60,022 bases of DNA from assembly GCA_007127095.1 (NCBI GenBank), contig SKZY01000076.1:1-60022 (forward strand). The letters run 5' to 3'. The position numbers were made by a program, and so were the translations under genes. This document shows, one piece after another, positions 42,120 to 51,114 of the stretch. The first letter of the stretch is position 1. Every line of letters starts with the position of its first letter. The DNA is from Planctomycetaceae bacterium. GTDB lineage: Bacteria > Planctomycetota > Planctomycetia > Pirellulales > Pirellulaceae. The notes under the pieces are model-generated. The model was not told where the DNA came from and did no database searches. It was given only the letters and a program-made list of their open reading frames with translations.

Positions 42120-45100
42120 CTAAGCCATCTTCTTCATGCAACAGCTTTTGTATTTCCGTCCACTGCCACATGGGCAAGGATCGTTGCGACCGACCCGAGG
42201 GCCGTGGTGACGGATCGGCTCTGGCTTGACTTCGCTGTCATCGCGATTGCTCTGCTCAGCCACCGCCTGTGCGGACGTCCCTTTCTTTCCCGCAGCACCG
42301 CCATCGCCGCCTTGGCTCGGAATCGCCGAGGTTTTGTCGGCACGGGCATCAACCCAGGTGCTACGAACGAACTCCTCGTTGAACGATTCCATCCGAAAAA
42401 TCAGGTCGGTTGCCCGTTCACCGATGGCGTCCCACATCGACTCGAACAGCCGCATCCCTTCCTTTTTGTACTCAACCTTGGGATCGAGCTGGGCGTACCC
42501 CTTGAGCTGGACGCTACTCCGCAGGTGGTCCATCGCCAGCAGGTGATTTTTCCAGGACTCGTCGACAATCGTCAGCAGCACCTGGCGTTCCATCCGGCGC
42601 ATTTCCGGGTGGAACTTGTCGTCGATCGCCCGATCGACGAGCCATTCGACGGCCTGGCGATTCATTCGACCGAGGTCTTCAATGATGGCCTCGTAGCCGA
42701 ATTCGGTCTTCAGATATTCGACAAAATCGCTGATCTCCTGATGGCCTTTGACGGCCACCGACAAGGTCGTATCCCGATCGGCCTTGCCGAATAGGCCAGC
42801 AACCCGTTGCTGGGCTTCCGCCTGCTTGGATCGCGAAACATCGGACGATGATTGGCTGTGCAGAATCAACTGGGCCTTCAATTCGTCTCGGTTCAGCTGC
42901 ATCTGTTCGATCGGCAGGCTGGCGCCGAAGCGGCCTTGCAGCCAATTGGCCAAACCCTCACGGTCGAGGTGGATCTGGGCACCTTGTCGCGCGGTGAAGG
43001 CCGACAAGCCGGTCAGGATCGGATACTCCTTTTCCTTCTCGATGTAGGCCCGCTCGGCCCGATCGATCAGCAGTTCAGAAATCTTGCCACGATCTTCGAA
43101 ATCGGCGAACTCGTCCGGCGTGACCTCGATACCGAACTTATGTCGAACCCAACCGCAGAGCGATCGAAGGCCGAAGTTCTCTTCCAGAAACGTTGCCCCT
43201 TCGCTGAGATCGGTTTCCTTGATCCGGTGATAGGCCTTGGAGTTCAACTGGTCGATCATTTCATCGCGATCGAGCTTCTGTAAGTCGCGGTCGCGATAAT
43301 TCGTACCGAACCGAGTATTCGACCACTTGGCCATCGCCTGCCAGTTCCATTCATCCTCGGGAAGCTCGCTCGGCAGGTTCTCCTCGACCACTTCCAAGAC
43401 CGCGACCTCGGCGGCGCGTTCCGCCTGATCTTTGGCGTATTCATCGGCCGCAGCGAAGTCCATGTTGCGGAAGTCTTTCGGCTCCAGCACGCAAGAGAGT
43501 TGACCGCCAGCGTATCCGGCGAACGAAGCGGCGCCGTAATCGGCATCCAGGAAGACCATGACAAACTTGTTGATCTGGCCCCGGATCTGGTCGAGGATCA
43601 GCTTCCGGCAACTGACGCCATTGAGAATTTTCTGGCGGTAGCCATAGACCCGCTTCCGCTGCTCGTCCATCACTTCGTCGTATTCGAGCAAGCTTTTGCG
43701 GATTTCGAAGTTTCGTTCTTCGACTTTTTTCTGGGCGGCGGCGATCCGGCGGGTGACCAACGACGACTCGATCGCCTCACCCTCCTGCATCCCCAACCGT
43801 TCCATCACGCCGCGGACGAAGTCGCCAGCGAAAACCCGCATCAAGTCGTCTTCGAGCGAGAGATAAAACCGACTGCTACCGGGATCGCCTTGCCGCCCAC
43901 AACGACCACGAAGCTGCAAATCGATACGGCGTGATTCGTGGCGTTCGGTGCCGATCACGTAAAGCCCGCCGATTTTGCGAACCGTTTCCCCCTCAGGCCT
44001 CATGTTCTCGCGTACTTCGATCTCTTTGACGAGCGCTTCCCACTCTTCTTCGGGCACTTCGAGCCGCGTCGGGTATTTGTGTTGCAGCTGTGCCCAAGCG
44101 AGCGTATCGGGGTTACCCCCGAGAATGATATCGGTACCACGGCCGGCCATGTTGGTGGCGATCGTGACGGCGCCACGTCGGCCCGCTTGGGCCACGATCT
44201 CGGCTTCTCGACCGTGCTGTTTGGCGTTCAACACCTCATGCTTGATCCCGCGGCGGTCGAGCAACGCCGACAACCGTTCGCTCTTCTCGATGCTGACGGT
44301 CCCGACCAAAACGGGGCGGCCGGCAAGTTCGAGGTGATCGATTTTGGCAGCAGGAATCTGGACGGTTTGCCGGGCATCTTTATCGAAGAACTTAACTTCC
44401 GCCGCCTCGGCGTCGCCTTCGAGGTTACCCCACAATTCAGAGCCGTCTTTAAGGACCAGCACATCCCATTTATGGGTCCTTTCGATATCTTCGGCAAGCG
44501 CGTTGAACTTGTCTTTTTCGTTCAAATAAATTTTATCCGCGTGCTCGATCCGTTGCATGTCGCGATTGGTTGGAATCGCGATCACGTCCAACTTATAGAT
44601 CTTCCAAAACTCGTTCGCCTCAGTCATCGCTGTCCCGGTCATACCGGCGAGCTTGCGATAGAGTTTGAAAAAGTTTTGCAGAGTGATCGTTGCGAAAGTC
44701 TGAGTCTCCTGCTTGATCGGCACCCCCTCCTTCGCTTCGACCGCTTGGTGCAGCCCGTCGCTCCATTGACGGCCTTCCATCAGCCGTCCGGTGAACTCGT
44801 CAACGATCACGATTTGGCGGTCTTTGACGACGTAATTGACGTCCAGTTTGTAGAGGTAGCGGGCCTTCAGCGCGTTATCGATCAGGTGCGGCCAATCCAT
44901 ATTTCCGGCGGTGTAAAAACTTTCCACACCGGCCAACCGCTCGGCCTCCCGCACACCATCATCGGTCAACGTGACGTTGTGCTGCTTTTCGTCGACTTTG
45001 AAGTGTTCGTCACGTTTCAGTTGGCTAGCGATCCGATCGGCATCGCCATACTTGGCGAGGTCCATGTCGGCCGGGCCGCTGATGATCAACGGGGTTCGCG

Positions 45101-45842
45101 CCTCATCGATCAGGATGTTGTCAACCTCGTCGATCACCGCGTAGTTCAACGGCCCTTGACTTTGCTGCAACTCGGTCGGGAAGCGATGGTCGCCACGGGC
45201 GGCGGGACGCATGTTGTCGCGGAGATAATCGAAACCGAACTCGTTGTTCGTCCCGTAGGTGATATCGCAGGCGTAGGCCTGTTGCTTTTCGAGCGTCCCC
45301 ATCCCGCTTTGGATCGCCGACACCGTCAAACCGAGTTTGGTGTACAGCGGCGCCATCCATTCCATGTCGCGGCGGGCGAGGTAATCGTTGACCGTGATGA
45401 CGTGGACGCCTTTACCCTCGATCGCGTTGAGATAGGCCGGCAGCGTCGCCACCAGCGTCTTACCTTCACCGGTCACCATTTCGGCGATCGCGCCGCTGTG
45501 CAGCACCATCCCGCCGATCAGCTGCGTGTCGTAATGCCGCATTCCGAGGAAGCGTCGACCGCCTTCGCGACAGACGGCGAAGGCTTCATCGAGAATATCG
45601 TCGAGTGTCTCACCCGCTCGCAAGCGTTGGCGGAACAGCTCGGTCTGGGCCTTCAGTTCGTCATCGCTGAGCTTCTGAAACCGCTGTTCCAAAGTGCCGA
45701 TGCGAGTCGCTCGCTCGCTCAGCTTGGCGACCTCGCGGGCATTCTTGCTGCCAAAAATGGCGGTAATGGTATTGTTGATGCCGCCAAAAAAGCTGCCGAA
45801 CAGCAGACCCAAGGCGTCCCAAAGTCGTTCAAAAAATGACAT
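42120..45842 (-). CDS. secA: Preprotein translocase ATPase SecA (long form)
   Basis: 1240-aa motor that pushes unfolded proteins through SecYEG; E. coli SecA has 901. Walker [15 protein letters not shown] (GEGKT 125-129), [19 protein letters not shown] (Walker B), [61 protein letters not shown] and a C-terminal zinc tail [13 protein letters not shown] for SecB/ribosome contact. Extra parts: an insertion in the nucleotide-binding region (about 455-500, [26 protein letters not shown]) and an enlarged helical scaffold/wing (about 835-1110, from [16 protein letters not shown] to the [10 protein letters not shown] segment). Active-site blocks are intact. Single gene; waaA lies downstream. Confidence 0.97.
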   Translation of the reverse strand: MSFFERLWDALGLLFGSFFGGINNTITAIFGSKNAREVAKLSERATRIGTLEQRFQKLSDDELKAQTELFRQRLRAGETLDDILDEAFAVCREGGRRFLGMRHYDTQLIGGMVLHSGAIAEMVTGEGKTLVATLPAYLNAIEGKGVHVITVNDYLARRDMEWMAPLYTKLGLTVSAIQSGMGTLEKQQAYACDITYGTNNEFGFDYLRDNMRPAARGDHRFPTELQQSQGPLNYAVIDEVDNILIDEARTPLIISGPADMDLAKYGDADRIASQLKRDEHFKVDEKQHNVTLTDDGVREAERLAGVESFYTAGNMDWPHLIDNALKARYLYKLDVNYVVKDRQIVIVDEFTGRLMEGRQWSDGLHQAVEAKEGVPIKQETQTFATITLQNFFKLYRKLAGMTGTAMTEANEFWKIYKLDVIAIPTNRDMQRIEHADKIYLNEKDKFNALAEDIERTHKWDVLVLKDGSELWGNLEGDAEAAEVKFFDKDARQTVQIPAAKIDHLELAGRPVLVGTVSIEKSERLSALLDRRGIKHEVLNAKQHGREAEIVAQAGRRGAVTIATNMAGRGTDIILGGNPDTLAWAQLQHKYPTRLEVPEEEWEALVKEIEVRENMRPEGETVRKIGGLYVIGTERHESRRIDLQLRGRCGRQGDPGSSRFYLSLEDDLMRVFAGDFVRGVMERLGMQEGEAIESSLVTRRIAAAQKKVEERNFEIRKSLLEYDEVMDEQRKRVYGYRQKILNGVSCRKLILDQIRGQINKFVMVFLDADYGAASFAGYAGGQLSCVLEPKDFRNMDFAAADEYAKDQAERAAEVAVLEVVEENLPSELPEDEWNWQAMAKWSNTRFGTNYRDRDLQKLDRDEMIDQLNSKAYHRIKETDLSEGATFLEENFGLRSLCGWVRHKFGIEVTPDEFADFEDRGKISELLIDRAERAYIEKEKEYPILTGLSAFTARQGAQIHLDREGLANWLQGRFGASLPIEQMQLNRDELKAQLILHSQSSSDVSRSKQAEAQQRVAGLFGKADRDTTLSVAVKGHQEISDFVEYLKTEFGYEAIIEDLGRMNRQAVEWLVDRAIDDKFHPEMRRMERQVLLTIVDESWKNHLLAMDHLRSSVQLKGYAQLDPKVEYKKEGMRLFESMWDAIGERATDLIFRMESFNEEFVRSTWVDARADKTSAIPSQGGDGGAAGKKGTSAQAVAEQSNRDDSEVKPEPIRHHGPRVGRNDPCPCGSGRKYKSCCMKKMA

Positions 45843-45940
45843 CGCGTCGTAGCTTTCGTAATTTTGCTGCGGGTGACACCCGTCGCGGAGCCCCCTCAGT
45901 TTCTAAGGCTACGTGTTTGGCGAAAATGGGTCAACGCCGA

Positions 45941-46447
45941 TCATTTTTTGCCCAACGCTCGCTTGCTGGCGAAAAACTCGGTCAGCAGGTAACCGCACTC
46001 ACCGGCCAGCAAACCCGCTGAAACGTCGCAGCGGTGATTCAGCCGACTGTCGCTCAGCAGTTGATAAAGGCTCTGCACCGCCCCCGCCTTGGGATCGGTC
46101 GCCCCGAATACCACCCGGGGAATACGGGCCAGCAGGATCGCGCCGGCGCACATCGGACACGGTTCCAACGTGACGTAGAGCGTGCATCCTTCCAGCCGCC
46201 AATCTTCGATCGCCGAGGCGGCTTGTGTGATCGCCAGCATCTCTGCGTGAGCCGTCGGGTCCCGCAGCTGCTCTCGACCGTTGTGGGCTTGGGCCAAAAC
46301 GCGTCCCTCGCGAACGATCACCGCACCGACCGGGACTTCGTCGGCCTGAGCCGCTAACTTCGCCTGAGCGATCGCTCGACGCATCCAGGTCTGATCGAAA
46401 TCGATCGGCCGGTCGTCGTCGGAGTCGTCAAATCGGTACTCGATCAA
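45941..46447 (-). CDS. tadA: tRNA-specific adenosine deaminase
   Basis: Converts wobble A34 to inosine in tRNA-Arg(ACG). 168 aa. [11 protein letters not shown] (zinc His plus catalytic Glu) and [23 protein letters not shown] (two zinc Cys) are the deaminase motif, and [15 protein letters not shown] is the family N-terminus. A TTG start at 46447 is accepted: GGAG lies 6 nt upstream, and the TTGA overlaps the stop of the upstream DUF1080-like gene. The next in-frame ATG, at residue 22, would cut into the fold. The C-terminal KRALGKK is usual. Confidence 0.93.
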   Translation of the reverse strand: MIEYRFDDSDDDRPIDFDQTWMRRAIAQAKLAAQADEVPVGAVIVREGRVLAQAHNGREQLRDPTAHAEMLAITQAASAIEDWRLEGCTLYVTLEPCPMCAGAILLARIPRVVFGATDPKAGAVQSLYQLLSDSRLNHRCDVSAGLLAGECGYLLTEFFASKRALGKK

Positions 46448-47184
46448 GGGAGTCTCCGTACCCGGACGTTGCGGATCTGTGACTCACACTGAAAAGCGGC
46501 GACACCGACAGGGGTCGACTGCTCCATCTCGGCACGGATATCGAGCGGGCGGTCGTCGCGTTCAAAATCGATGATTTCTTCATCGTCGAGCCACACCTGA
46601 ATCCGCTTTTCCGCGACCCGCATGCGGATCTTGTACCAGCGATTCTGTTCGAACTCGCGAATCATCATCGTCTCGTTGTTGGCAGCGTCCTCCCCGCCAA
46701 TGCTCGACAAACCGATCAGCGACCCGCCCCAGCCGCCGAGGATCAGGCTGCAGCGTTGATCGCCGACCGGAACGGTCATCCCGCAAAAAAAGTCGAAGCC
46801 CGCAGTCCGTCTCGCTTCCAGCGAAATTTCATAGTTCAACTTGGGGAACTCACCCTCCCAGCGAACCCCGGTCAAGGGATCGCCGAAACCGAGCGAAATG
46901 ACGCCGTCGCCGATCTTGATTTCCCCATCGCCGCCGAACCGTGACTCGACCCAAGATCCCCCGCTACCGATTTCCAAAGGTTTCCAATCCGGCCGTGACT
47001 TGGCTTGGTCGTCCGCGTCGGCGTTGTGCTCGGATGCCGCCTGGCTGCCGGCGGTGTGATCGCCTGCCGAACTGTCGGTCGGACCGATCATCAGGACAGC
47101 GGCCAGGACGAGTGGCCAACCACCGACAGGCCACAGCTTCGATGACCGGCAGCGGGGCGACGACAGACGGGGGTGAGCGAACAT
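46444..47184 (-). CDS. Exported DUF1080-like (concanavalin-A-fold) protein
   Basis: 246 aa from ATG 47184, which has GGAGG 10 nt upstream; the frame runs on to 47313 without support. A signal peptide ([19 protein letters not shown]) and a polar linker are followed by a beta-sandwich ([105 protein letters not shown]). This pattern matches DUF1080/3-keto-disaccharide hydrolase-like lamG domains, plentiful in planctomycetes and linked to sugar polymers. Catalytic residues cannot be assigned. Coupled to tadA by the 4-nt overlap, though functions differ. Confidence 0.82.
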   Translation of the reverse strand: MFAHPRLSSPRCRSSKLWPVGGWPLVLAAVLMIGPTDSSAGDHTAGSQAASEHNADADDQAKSRPDWKPLEIGSGGSWVESRFGGDGEIKIGDGVISLGFGDPLTGVRWEGEFPKLNYEISLEARRTAGFDFFCGMTVPVGDQRCSLILGGWGGSLIGLSSIGGEDAANNETMMIREFEQNRWYKIRMRVAEKRIQVWLDDEEIIDFERDDRPLDIRAEMEQSTPVGVAAFQCESQIRNVRVRRLP

Positions 47185-47423
47185 CAAGAAATAACCTCCA
47201 AAAGGCGGCAGTGGTCGGTGAATCAAGCCGGCGGCACTGGCCAGGCATTTCGGCGAAACGGATCTTGAAAAGACGGCTAGGGCCGGCCGCAGCGGTTCGC
47301 TAGGCTTTCCCAACCATCAAGGCGGCGTCGAAGAGTCGCCTGAAACGGTCGTAGACCGGCGATCGCAGTCCGGAAAACGTGTCAACACCACCTTCGGCCA
47401 GCGGTCCGGCCCGCATTCTAACC

Positions 47424-47840
47424 ATGCCACAGCTCAGTCGTGTATCGATCTTCGGAATTCGCCTCGCGACGTGTGTGCTGGTCGTTTACTGGATCGCCCT
47501 GTTCACCGGAACACACATGCCGCATCCGCCGAGTCCGGCCGCGGTGGGTATTAAGGCGAGTGACAAAGTACAGCATTTCACAGCATTCTTTGGACTCGCG
47601 ACGTTGCTTTACTGGGTCGTACCGGGCCGCAGAGGACCGCTCCGCAAGGTGCTGGTCGTATTGGCCATCGCTGTCCCCTATGCCGCTTTTGATGAGTGGT
47701 CTCAAGGGTTCGTCAGCACCCGAACCGTCGATTTCCGTGACTTTATCGCCAATTGCCTCGGGATCCTGGCAGCCACGCTACTCTACCTGGTCCTGCGACC
47801 GATCGTCCACCGCTGGCGAAGCCGGTCCGATTTTGATTAA
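47424..47840 (+). CDS. VanZ-like membrane protein
   Basis: 138 aa. ATG 47424 (the frame opens earlier at a GTG at 47379, unsupported). Four membrane helices with the family motif: VYWIALFTGTHMPHPP, DKVQHFTAFFGLATLLYWVV, VPYAAFDEWSQGFVSTRTVDFRDFIANCLGILAATLLYLVL. The DEWSQ..RxxDxxDxxAN signature defines the VanZ family. Function is unknown in most bacteria; VanZ gives low-level teicoplanin resistance. Its stop overlaps the convergent membrane-protein stop inside TTAA. It is divergent from the DUF1080-like gene. Confidence 0.88.
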   Translation: MPQLSRVSIFGIRLATCVLVVYWIALFTGTHMPHPPSPAAVGIKASDKVQHFTAFFGLATLLYWVVPGRRGPLRKVLVVLAIAVPYAAFDEWSQGFVSTRTVDFRDFIANCLGILAATLLYLVLRPIVHRWRSRSDFD

Positions 47841-48736
47841 GGGGCGTCGCTACTGAGTTGAACCGCCACCGAAACAGCGATCAGCGCGATCGAAACGACC
47901 GCAGCAACGAACGCTCGCAGCCATGCCGACCGGATCCGAAACGCCCAATCGAGGCCGGCGACCGTCGGTGCGACAGCGATCAACAGGGCATAGCTCCACC
48001 AAGGATGCTCTTCGAAGCTGTAAAAGCGGCCGGCCGCATTGATCACGGTCGCCAACGCGATCGCGGGATAGCCGATCGCGACCGCGATTGCCGATGGGAG
48101 CCGTCCCGCGAGTGCGAATCCGGCGCTGACGGCTGTCGCGGCTAGGGCGGAAAGCGTCCACTGGGCGATCGCACCGTAGGTCGTCGCGGCGACAAACATC
48201 GGCCCGGCGAGGGCCGCCAAGACTACCAGTGGAAACCATCGATCGGCTTTCGAATTCGCCAACCGGTCCAGAGCGAAGAAACCGGCCAGGCATCCGCTAG
48301 CGAGTAACGCTGCCCAGCCGCGATGAAGTGGTAGCGCATCGTCCCAACCGTCCCCGACCGGCAGACTGATCGCGGCTGTGACGATCGCGATCAGTCCGGC
48401 AATGACCCAACGGAGCGGCGAATCTCGGACGCTCGCTCGCGTTGTCGTCCCCAGCAGCAGTCCGGCGGCGAGCACGCCCCAAAATCCGCGGTGCCAAAAC
48501 TCGTCAGACCACCAAAACGAAGATTCCTCCGCCGCAACGATCCGCTGGCCGTAAAGCGCGGCAACCACGGCCACGACCCAACCCAATCCGAGACAGATCG
48601 TCGCGTGATGCCAGCGATTCGACCTCGGATCGTCATCCCCGCCGCGACCGCCGACGAGAAAACTCGCGATCAGGCAGCTGATCGCGGCGATGGCGGCGGG
48701 CAACAAACCGCTGACCAGCCAAGCGGTCGAATCCAT
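47837..48736 (-). CDS. Polytopic membrane protein of unknown function
   Basis: 299 aa with about nine or ten hydrophobic helices (WLVSGLLPAAIAAISCLIASFLVGG, LGLGWVVAVVAALYGQRI, GFWGVLAAGLLLGTT, WVIAGLIAIVTAAISLPV, WAALLASGCLAGFFALDRL, LVVLAALAGPMFVAATT, AIAVAIGYPAIALATVI, ALLIAVAPTVAGLDW, AFVAAVVSIALIAVSVAV). No motif of a known transporter or enzyme was recognised. It starts 55 bp before the yceI-like gene, on the same strand, so it lies downstream of it in one unit. High Ala/Val content and conserved-looking charged turns suggest a real protein. Confidence 0.8.
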   Translation of the reverse strand: MDSTAWLVSGLLPAAIAAISCLIASFLVGGRGGDDDPRSNRWHHATICLGLGWVVAVVAALYGQRIVAAEESSFWWSDEFWHRGFWGVLAAGLLLGTTTRASVRDSPLRWVIAGLIAIVTAAISLPVGDGWDDALPLHRGWAALLASGCLAGFFALDRLANSKADRWFPLVVLAALAGPMFVAATTYGAIAQWTLSALAATAVSAGFALAGRLPSAIAVAIGYPAIALATVINAAGRFYSFEEHPWWSYALLIAVAPTVAGLDWAFRIRSAWLRAFVAAVVSIALIAVSVAVQLSSDAP

Positions 48737-48790
48737 CTCGTCCTCGCCGAAAGTCGAATGGTGGCAGACTGCGAAATCGGTTGTCCGGGC

Positions 48791-49339
48791 TTATCGCTTC
48801 AACACAAACTTGGCGTCGATCTCGACGTCGTTCTCGATGTTGCCGGTGCCGTAATCCATCCCCCACACCGTACGATCAAGCTTGAACTTGGCGACCAGTT
48901 CGACGACGTCGTCGGTAACCGTCACTCGACAGGGGACGGCCAACGAGGCGGTTTTGTCGAGCATCTTCAAGTCACCGATGATCTTGGCCTCGGTCTCGGA
49001 TTGAGGGTCGATCTCGGTCGCCGTGAAGACAATCTTGGGATACTTGCGGATATCGAAGAAATCAGGATTTTTGAGATGGTTGGTCAATTTTGCGTTGTCC
49101 GACCAGAGACTGGCGGTCGCGATCTCGATCACCAGTTTTCCGTTGGTCGGTTCGTCGAAATCGGCTTCTGCCTCGACGGTGAACGACTTGAAACCACCGG
49201 CGTGTTGACCATCCGACTTCTTACCGAGGAAGTTGATTTTCGACTTCTCGGTGTCGAGCGTCAGCGTTTCGGCTGCGGTCGCCGGCAAAACGACCATGCT
49301 CGATATAAGCGCGACGGCGCCAAAAACTCGTGTCCACAT
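48791..49339 (-). CDS. Periplasmic YceI-like lipocalin-fold protein
   Basis: 182 aa from ATG 49339 with GGAG about 10 nt upstream; the frame opens earlier at 49777 but that part is not coding-like. Signal peptide WTRVFGAVALISSMVVLPATAAE. YceI domain: LTLDTEKSKINFLGKKSDGQHAGGFKSFTVEAEADFDEPTNGKLVIEIATASLWSDNAKLTNHLKNPDFFDIRKYPKIVFTATEI, the fold that binds an isoprenoid chain in a beta-barrel. VGM-like end: VWGMDYGTGNIENDVEIDAKFVL. Role: isoprenoid carrier or stress protein in the periplasm. Neighbour downstream is the polytopic membrane protein. Confidence 0.9.
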   Translation of the reverse strand: MWTRVFGAVALISSMVVLPATAAETLTLDTEKSKINFLGKKSDGQHAGGFKSFTVEAEADFDEPTNGKLVIEIATASLWSDNAKLTNHLKNPDFFDIRKYPKIVFTATEIDPQSETEAKIIGDLKMLDKTASLAVPCRVTVTDDVVELVAKFKLDRTVWGMDYGTGNIENDVEIDAKFVLKR

Positions 49340-49564
49340 CGGCCATTCACTCCAAATGAAAGCGGGGCGGGTTCGGTGACGGAGAAATCCGCCGCCATTT
49401 CGAGTGCAGTATAGCCGTCGGCTACCCGTCGGTTGGCATTCGGCGGTCGGCAACGGACGTTTTCCGTCTTGACTTTGTGCTCGCCGATTTCGCACGTTGC
49501 CGGGCGGCCCAAGGAACTTGAGCCAAAGTTTCAAAATCATCCATAAAAAAGTTTTCGGGGTTCC

Positions 49565-50953
49565 ATGTTCATCAGCCCCCGCATCATCAGCTCTCGGGTC
49601 TTGATGACCGTCGTAGCGGCCTCCCTGCTGCATTCCGTGATCGTGGCGATTCCGGAGGCATCGGCCCAGCCGTCGGGCGTTTATCTGGCCGATCCGATCA
49701 CCGCCGCGGCGACCGACCCCTACGCGACTCAGCCGAGCGGCTACTTCGGCAATCCGTCGGCCGGCTTGATCGATCAACCGGTGTTTGACGGCAGCCTGCT
49801 CCGCAATTCCCCGCTGGCGCCACGACGCCTATTCGACAGACCGGTGCCGTATCGGGGCCGTTTGTTCATGCGATCGGACTACCTCGCCTGGTGGATGGAC
49901 CCGATGGACACGCCGGCATTGGTCACCGAAAGCCCGGCGGGAACACCACCGAATCAGGCCGGATTCCTTGGTGGCAATCAGACTTCGACGCTGTTCGGCG
50001 GTGAACTCAATGGCGATTTTCGTAGTGGAGTTCGCGTCCGCGGCGGATGGTACGTCGACCCTTCCCGCTACTGGGCTGTCGGTGGCGACTATTACCAATT
50101 GTTCGGCTCGGGGGATTCGTTTTCCGCCAGCGGACCGGGCACGCCGGGCGGTCAGATCCTGGCGCGGCCATTTTTCAACATCGTCAGCGGCAATGAAGCG
50201 GCCCAGTTCATCAGCCTTGCCAATGTCGTCAGTGGCGATGTCGCGATCGATTCGCGGAGTCGGTTGCAATCGTTCGGTATCAATGTCCAGGCCGATGCCG
50301 TCAACGCGCCGAACGCGGCGAGTCAGATTGCCAATGGTTGCGGACGTGAGCCGCGGATCGATTGGATCATCGGCTATCGATACGTCGCGCTCGACGACGA
50401 GTTGCGATTCGCCGAAAACCTCGTCGCGTTGGGCCTGTCGGGCAACGACAATTTCGTCAATTCACGTGAATCGTTCGAAACCGAGAACCGGTTTCAAGGA
50501 TTGGAGCTCGGCTTCGTACGCGAAATCCCATTCGGAAGGTGGTGGTTCGAAACGGTTTCTCGGATCGCGATCGGCACCAATGCCCAGAAAGTCAGGATCG
50601 ACGGCAGCACGATGTTGACTGAATCCGGCGTACCGGCGACGTTTCCAGGGGATCTCTATGCCCAAACGACCAACATCGGCACCTATGAGCGAAACCGTTT
50701 CGCGGTCGTGCCCGAGGTCGGTGCCACTCTCGGATTTCACTTGTCACCGCGGATGAGCCTGACCGCCGGTTATACCTTGGTCTATTTCAGCAACGTTGTC
50801 CGGGCCGGCGACCAAATCGATACCGACCTCAATCCCGATCTGCTGCCGGTCGCCAATCTGCCACTGACCGGGGCCGCTCGTCCACGATTCGTTTTTCGCC
50901 AGAGCGACTTTTTCGCCCACGGTGCCACCGCCGGTCTCGACTTCCGGTTTTGA
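49565..50953 (+). CDS. BBP7-family outer-membrane beta-barrel protein
   Basis: 462 aa. Signal peptide (VLMTVVAASLLHSVIVAIPEASAQ) and a Tyr/Pro/Ala-rich N-terminus. The PYRGRLFMRSDYLAWWMDPMDTPALVTESP block and SGVRVRGGWYVDPSRYWAVGGDYYQLF are typical of BBP7, a barrel family almost confined to planctomycetes. Many amphipathic strands follow (IDWIIGYRYVALDDELRF, GLELGFVREIPFGRWWFETVSRIAIG, VVPEVGATLGFHLSPRMSLTAGYTLVYFSNVV), and the last residue is Phe (GLDFRF), as in outer-membrane barrels. ATG 49565 with GGGG just upstream. Function unknown, likely a surface porin or adhesin. Confidence 0.88.
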   Translation: MFISPRIISSRVLMTVVAASLLHSVIVAIPEASAQPSGVYLADPITAAATDPYATQPSGYFGNPSAGLIDQPVFDGSLLRNSPLAPRRLFDRPVPYRGRLFMRSDYLAWWMDPMDTPALVTESPAGTPPNQAGFLGGNQTSTLFGGELNGDFRSGVRVRGGWYVDPSRYWAVGGDYYQLFGSGDSFSASGPGTPGGQILARPFFNIVSGNEAAQFISLANVVSGDVAIDSRSRLQSFGINVQADAVNAPNAASQIANGCGREPRIDWIIGYRYVALDDELRFAENLVALGLSGNDNFVNSRESFETENRFQGLELGFVREIPFGRWWFETVSRIAIGTNAQKVRIDGSTMLTESGVPATFPGDLYAQTTNIGTYERNRFAVVPEVGATLGFHLSPRMSLTAGYTLVYFSNVVRAGDQIDTDLNPDLLPVANLPLTGAARPRFVFRQSDFFAHGATAGLDFRF

Positions 50954-50980
50954 GCGATGCGGTACTGCGAGCCGCATCGC
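50954..50980 (+). terminator. Hairpin directly after the BBP7 stop
   Basis: Perfect 9-bp stem GCGATGCGG / CCGCATCGC with a 9-base loop, starting at the base after the TGA. No T-run follows, so it is either a weak terminator or a 3'-end stabiliser. Confidence 0.5.
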
Positions 50981-51064
50981 CGCTAGGGGAAACCATTACC
51001 CCAATGTGCTGGCTGAGTGCCCTACTCCTCGCCGTCGGCGTACGTTTTAATGAACAGTTGTCCG

Positions 51065-51098
51065 ATTCGGTTTGGCAATGAATTCGGTTTGGCAATGA
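51065..51098. repeat. Perfect 17-bp tandem duplication
   Basis: ATTCGGTTTGGCAATGA occurs twice in direct succession (51065-51081, 51082-51098), ending 17 bases before the LOV-kinase ATG. It changes the spacing between the promoter region and the gene. Confidence 0.9.
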
Positions 51099-51114
51099 AC
51101 AGGTAAAGAGTGTC

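Noticed and set aside
43938-45839. 633-codon plus-strand open frame
   Set aside because: It is the exact antisense of secA; long antisense frames arise from the GC-rich codon pattern, and SecA itself is certain.
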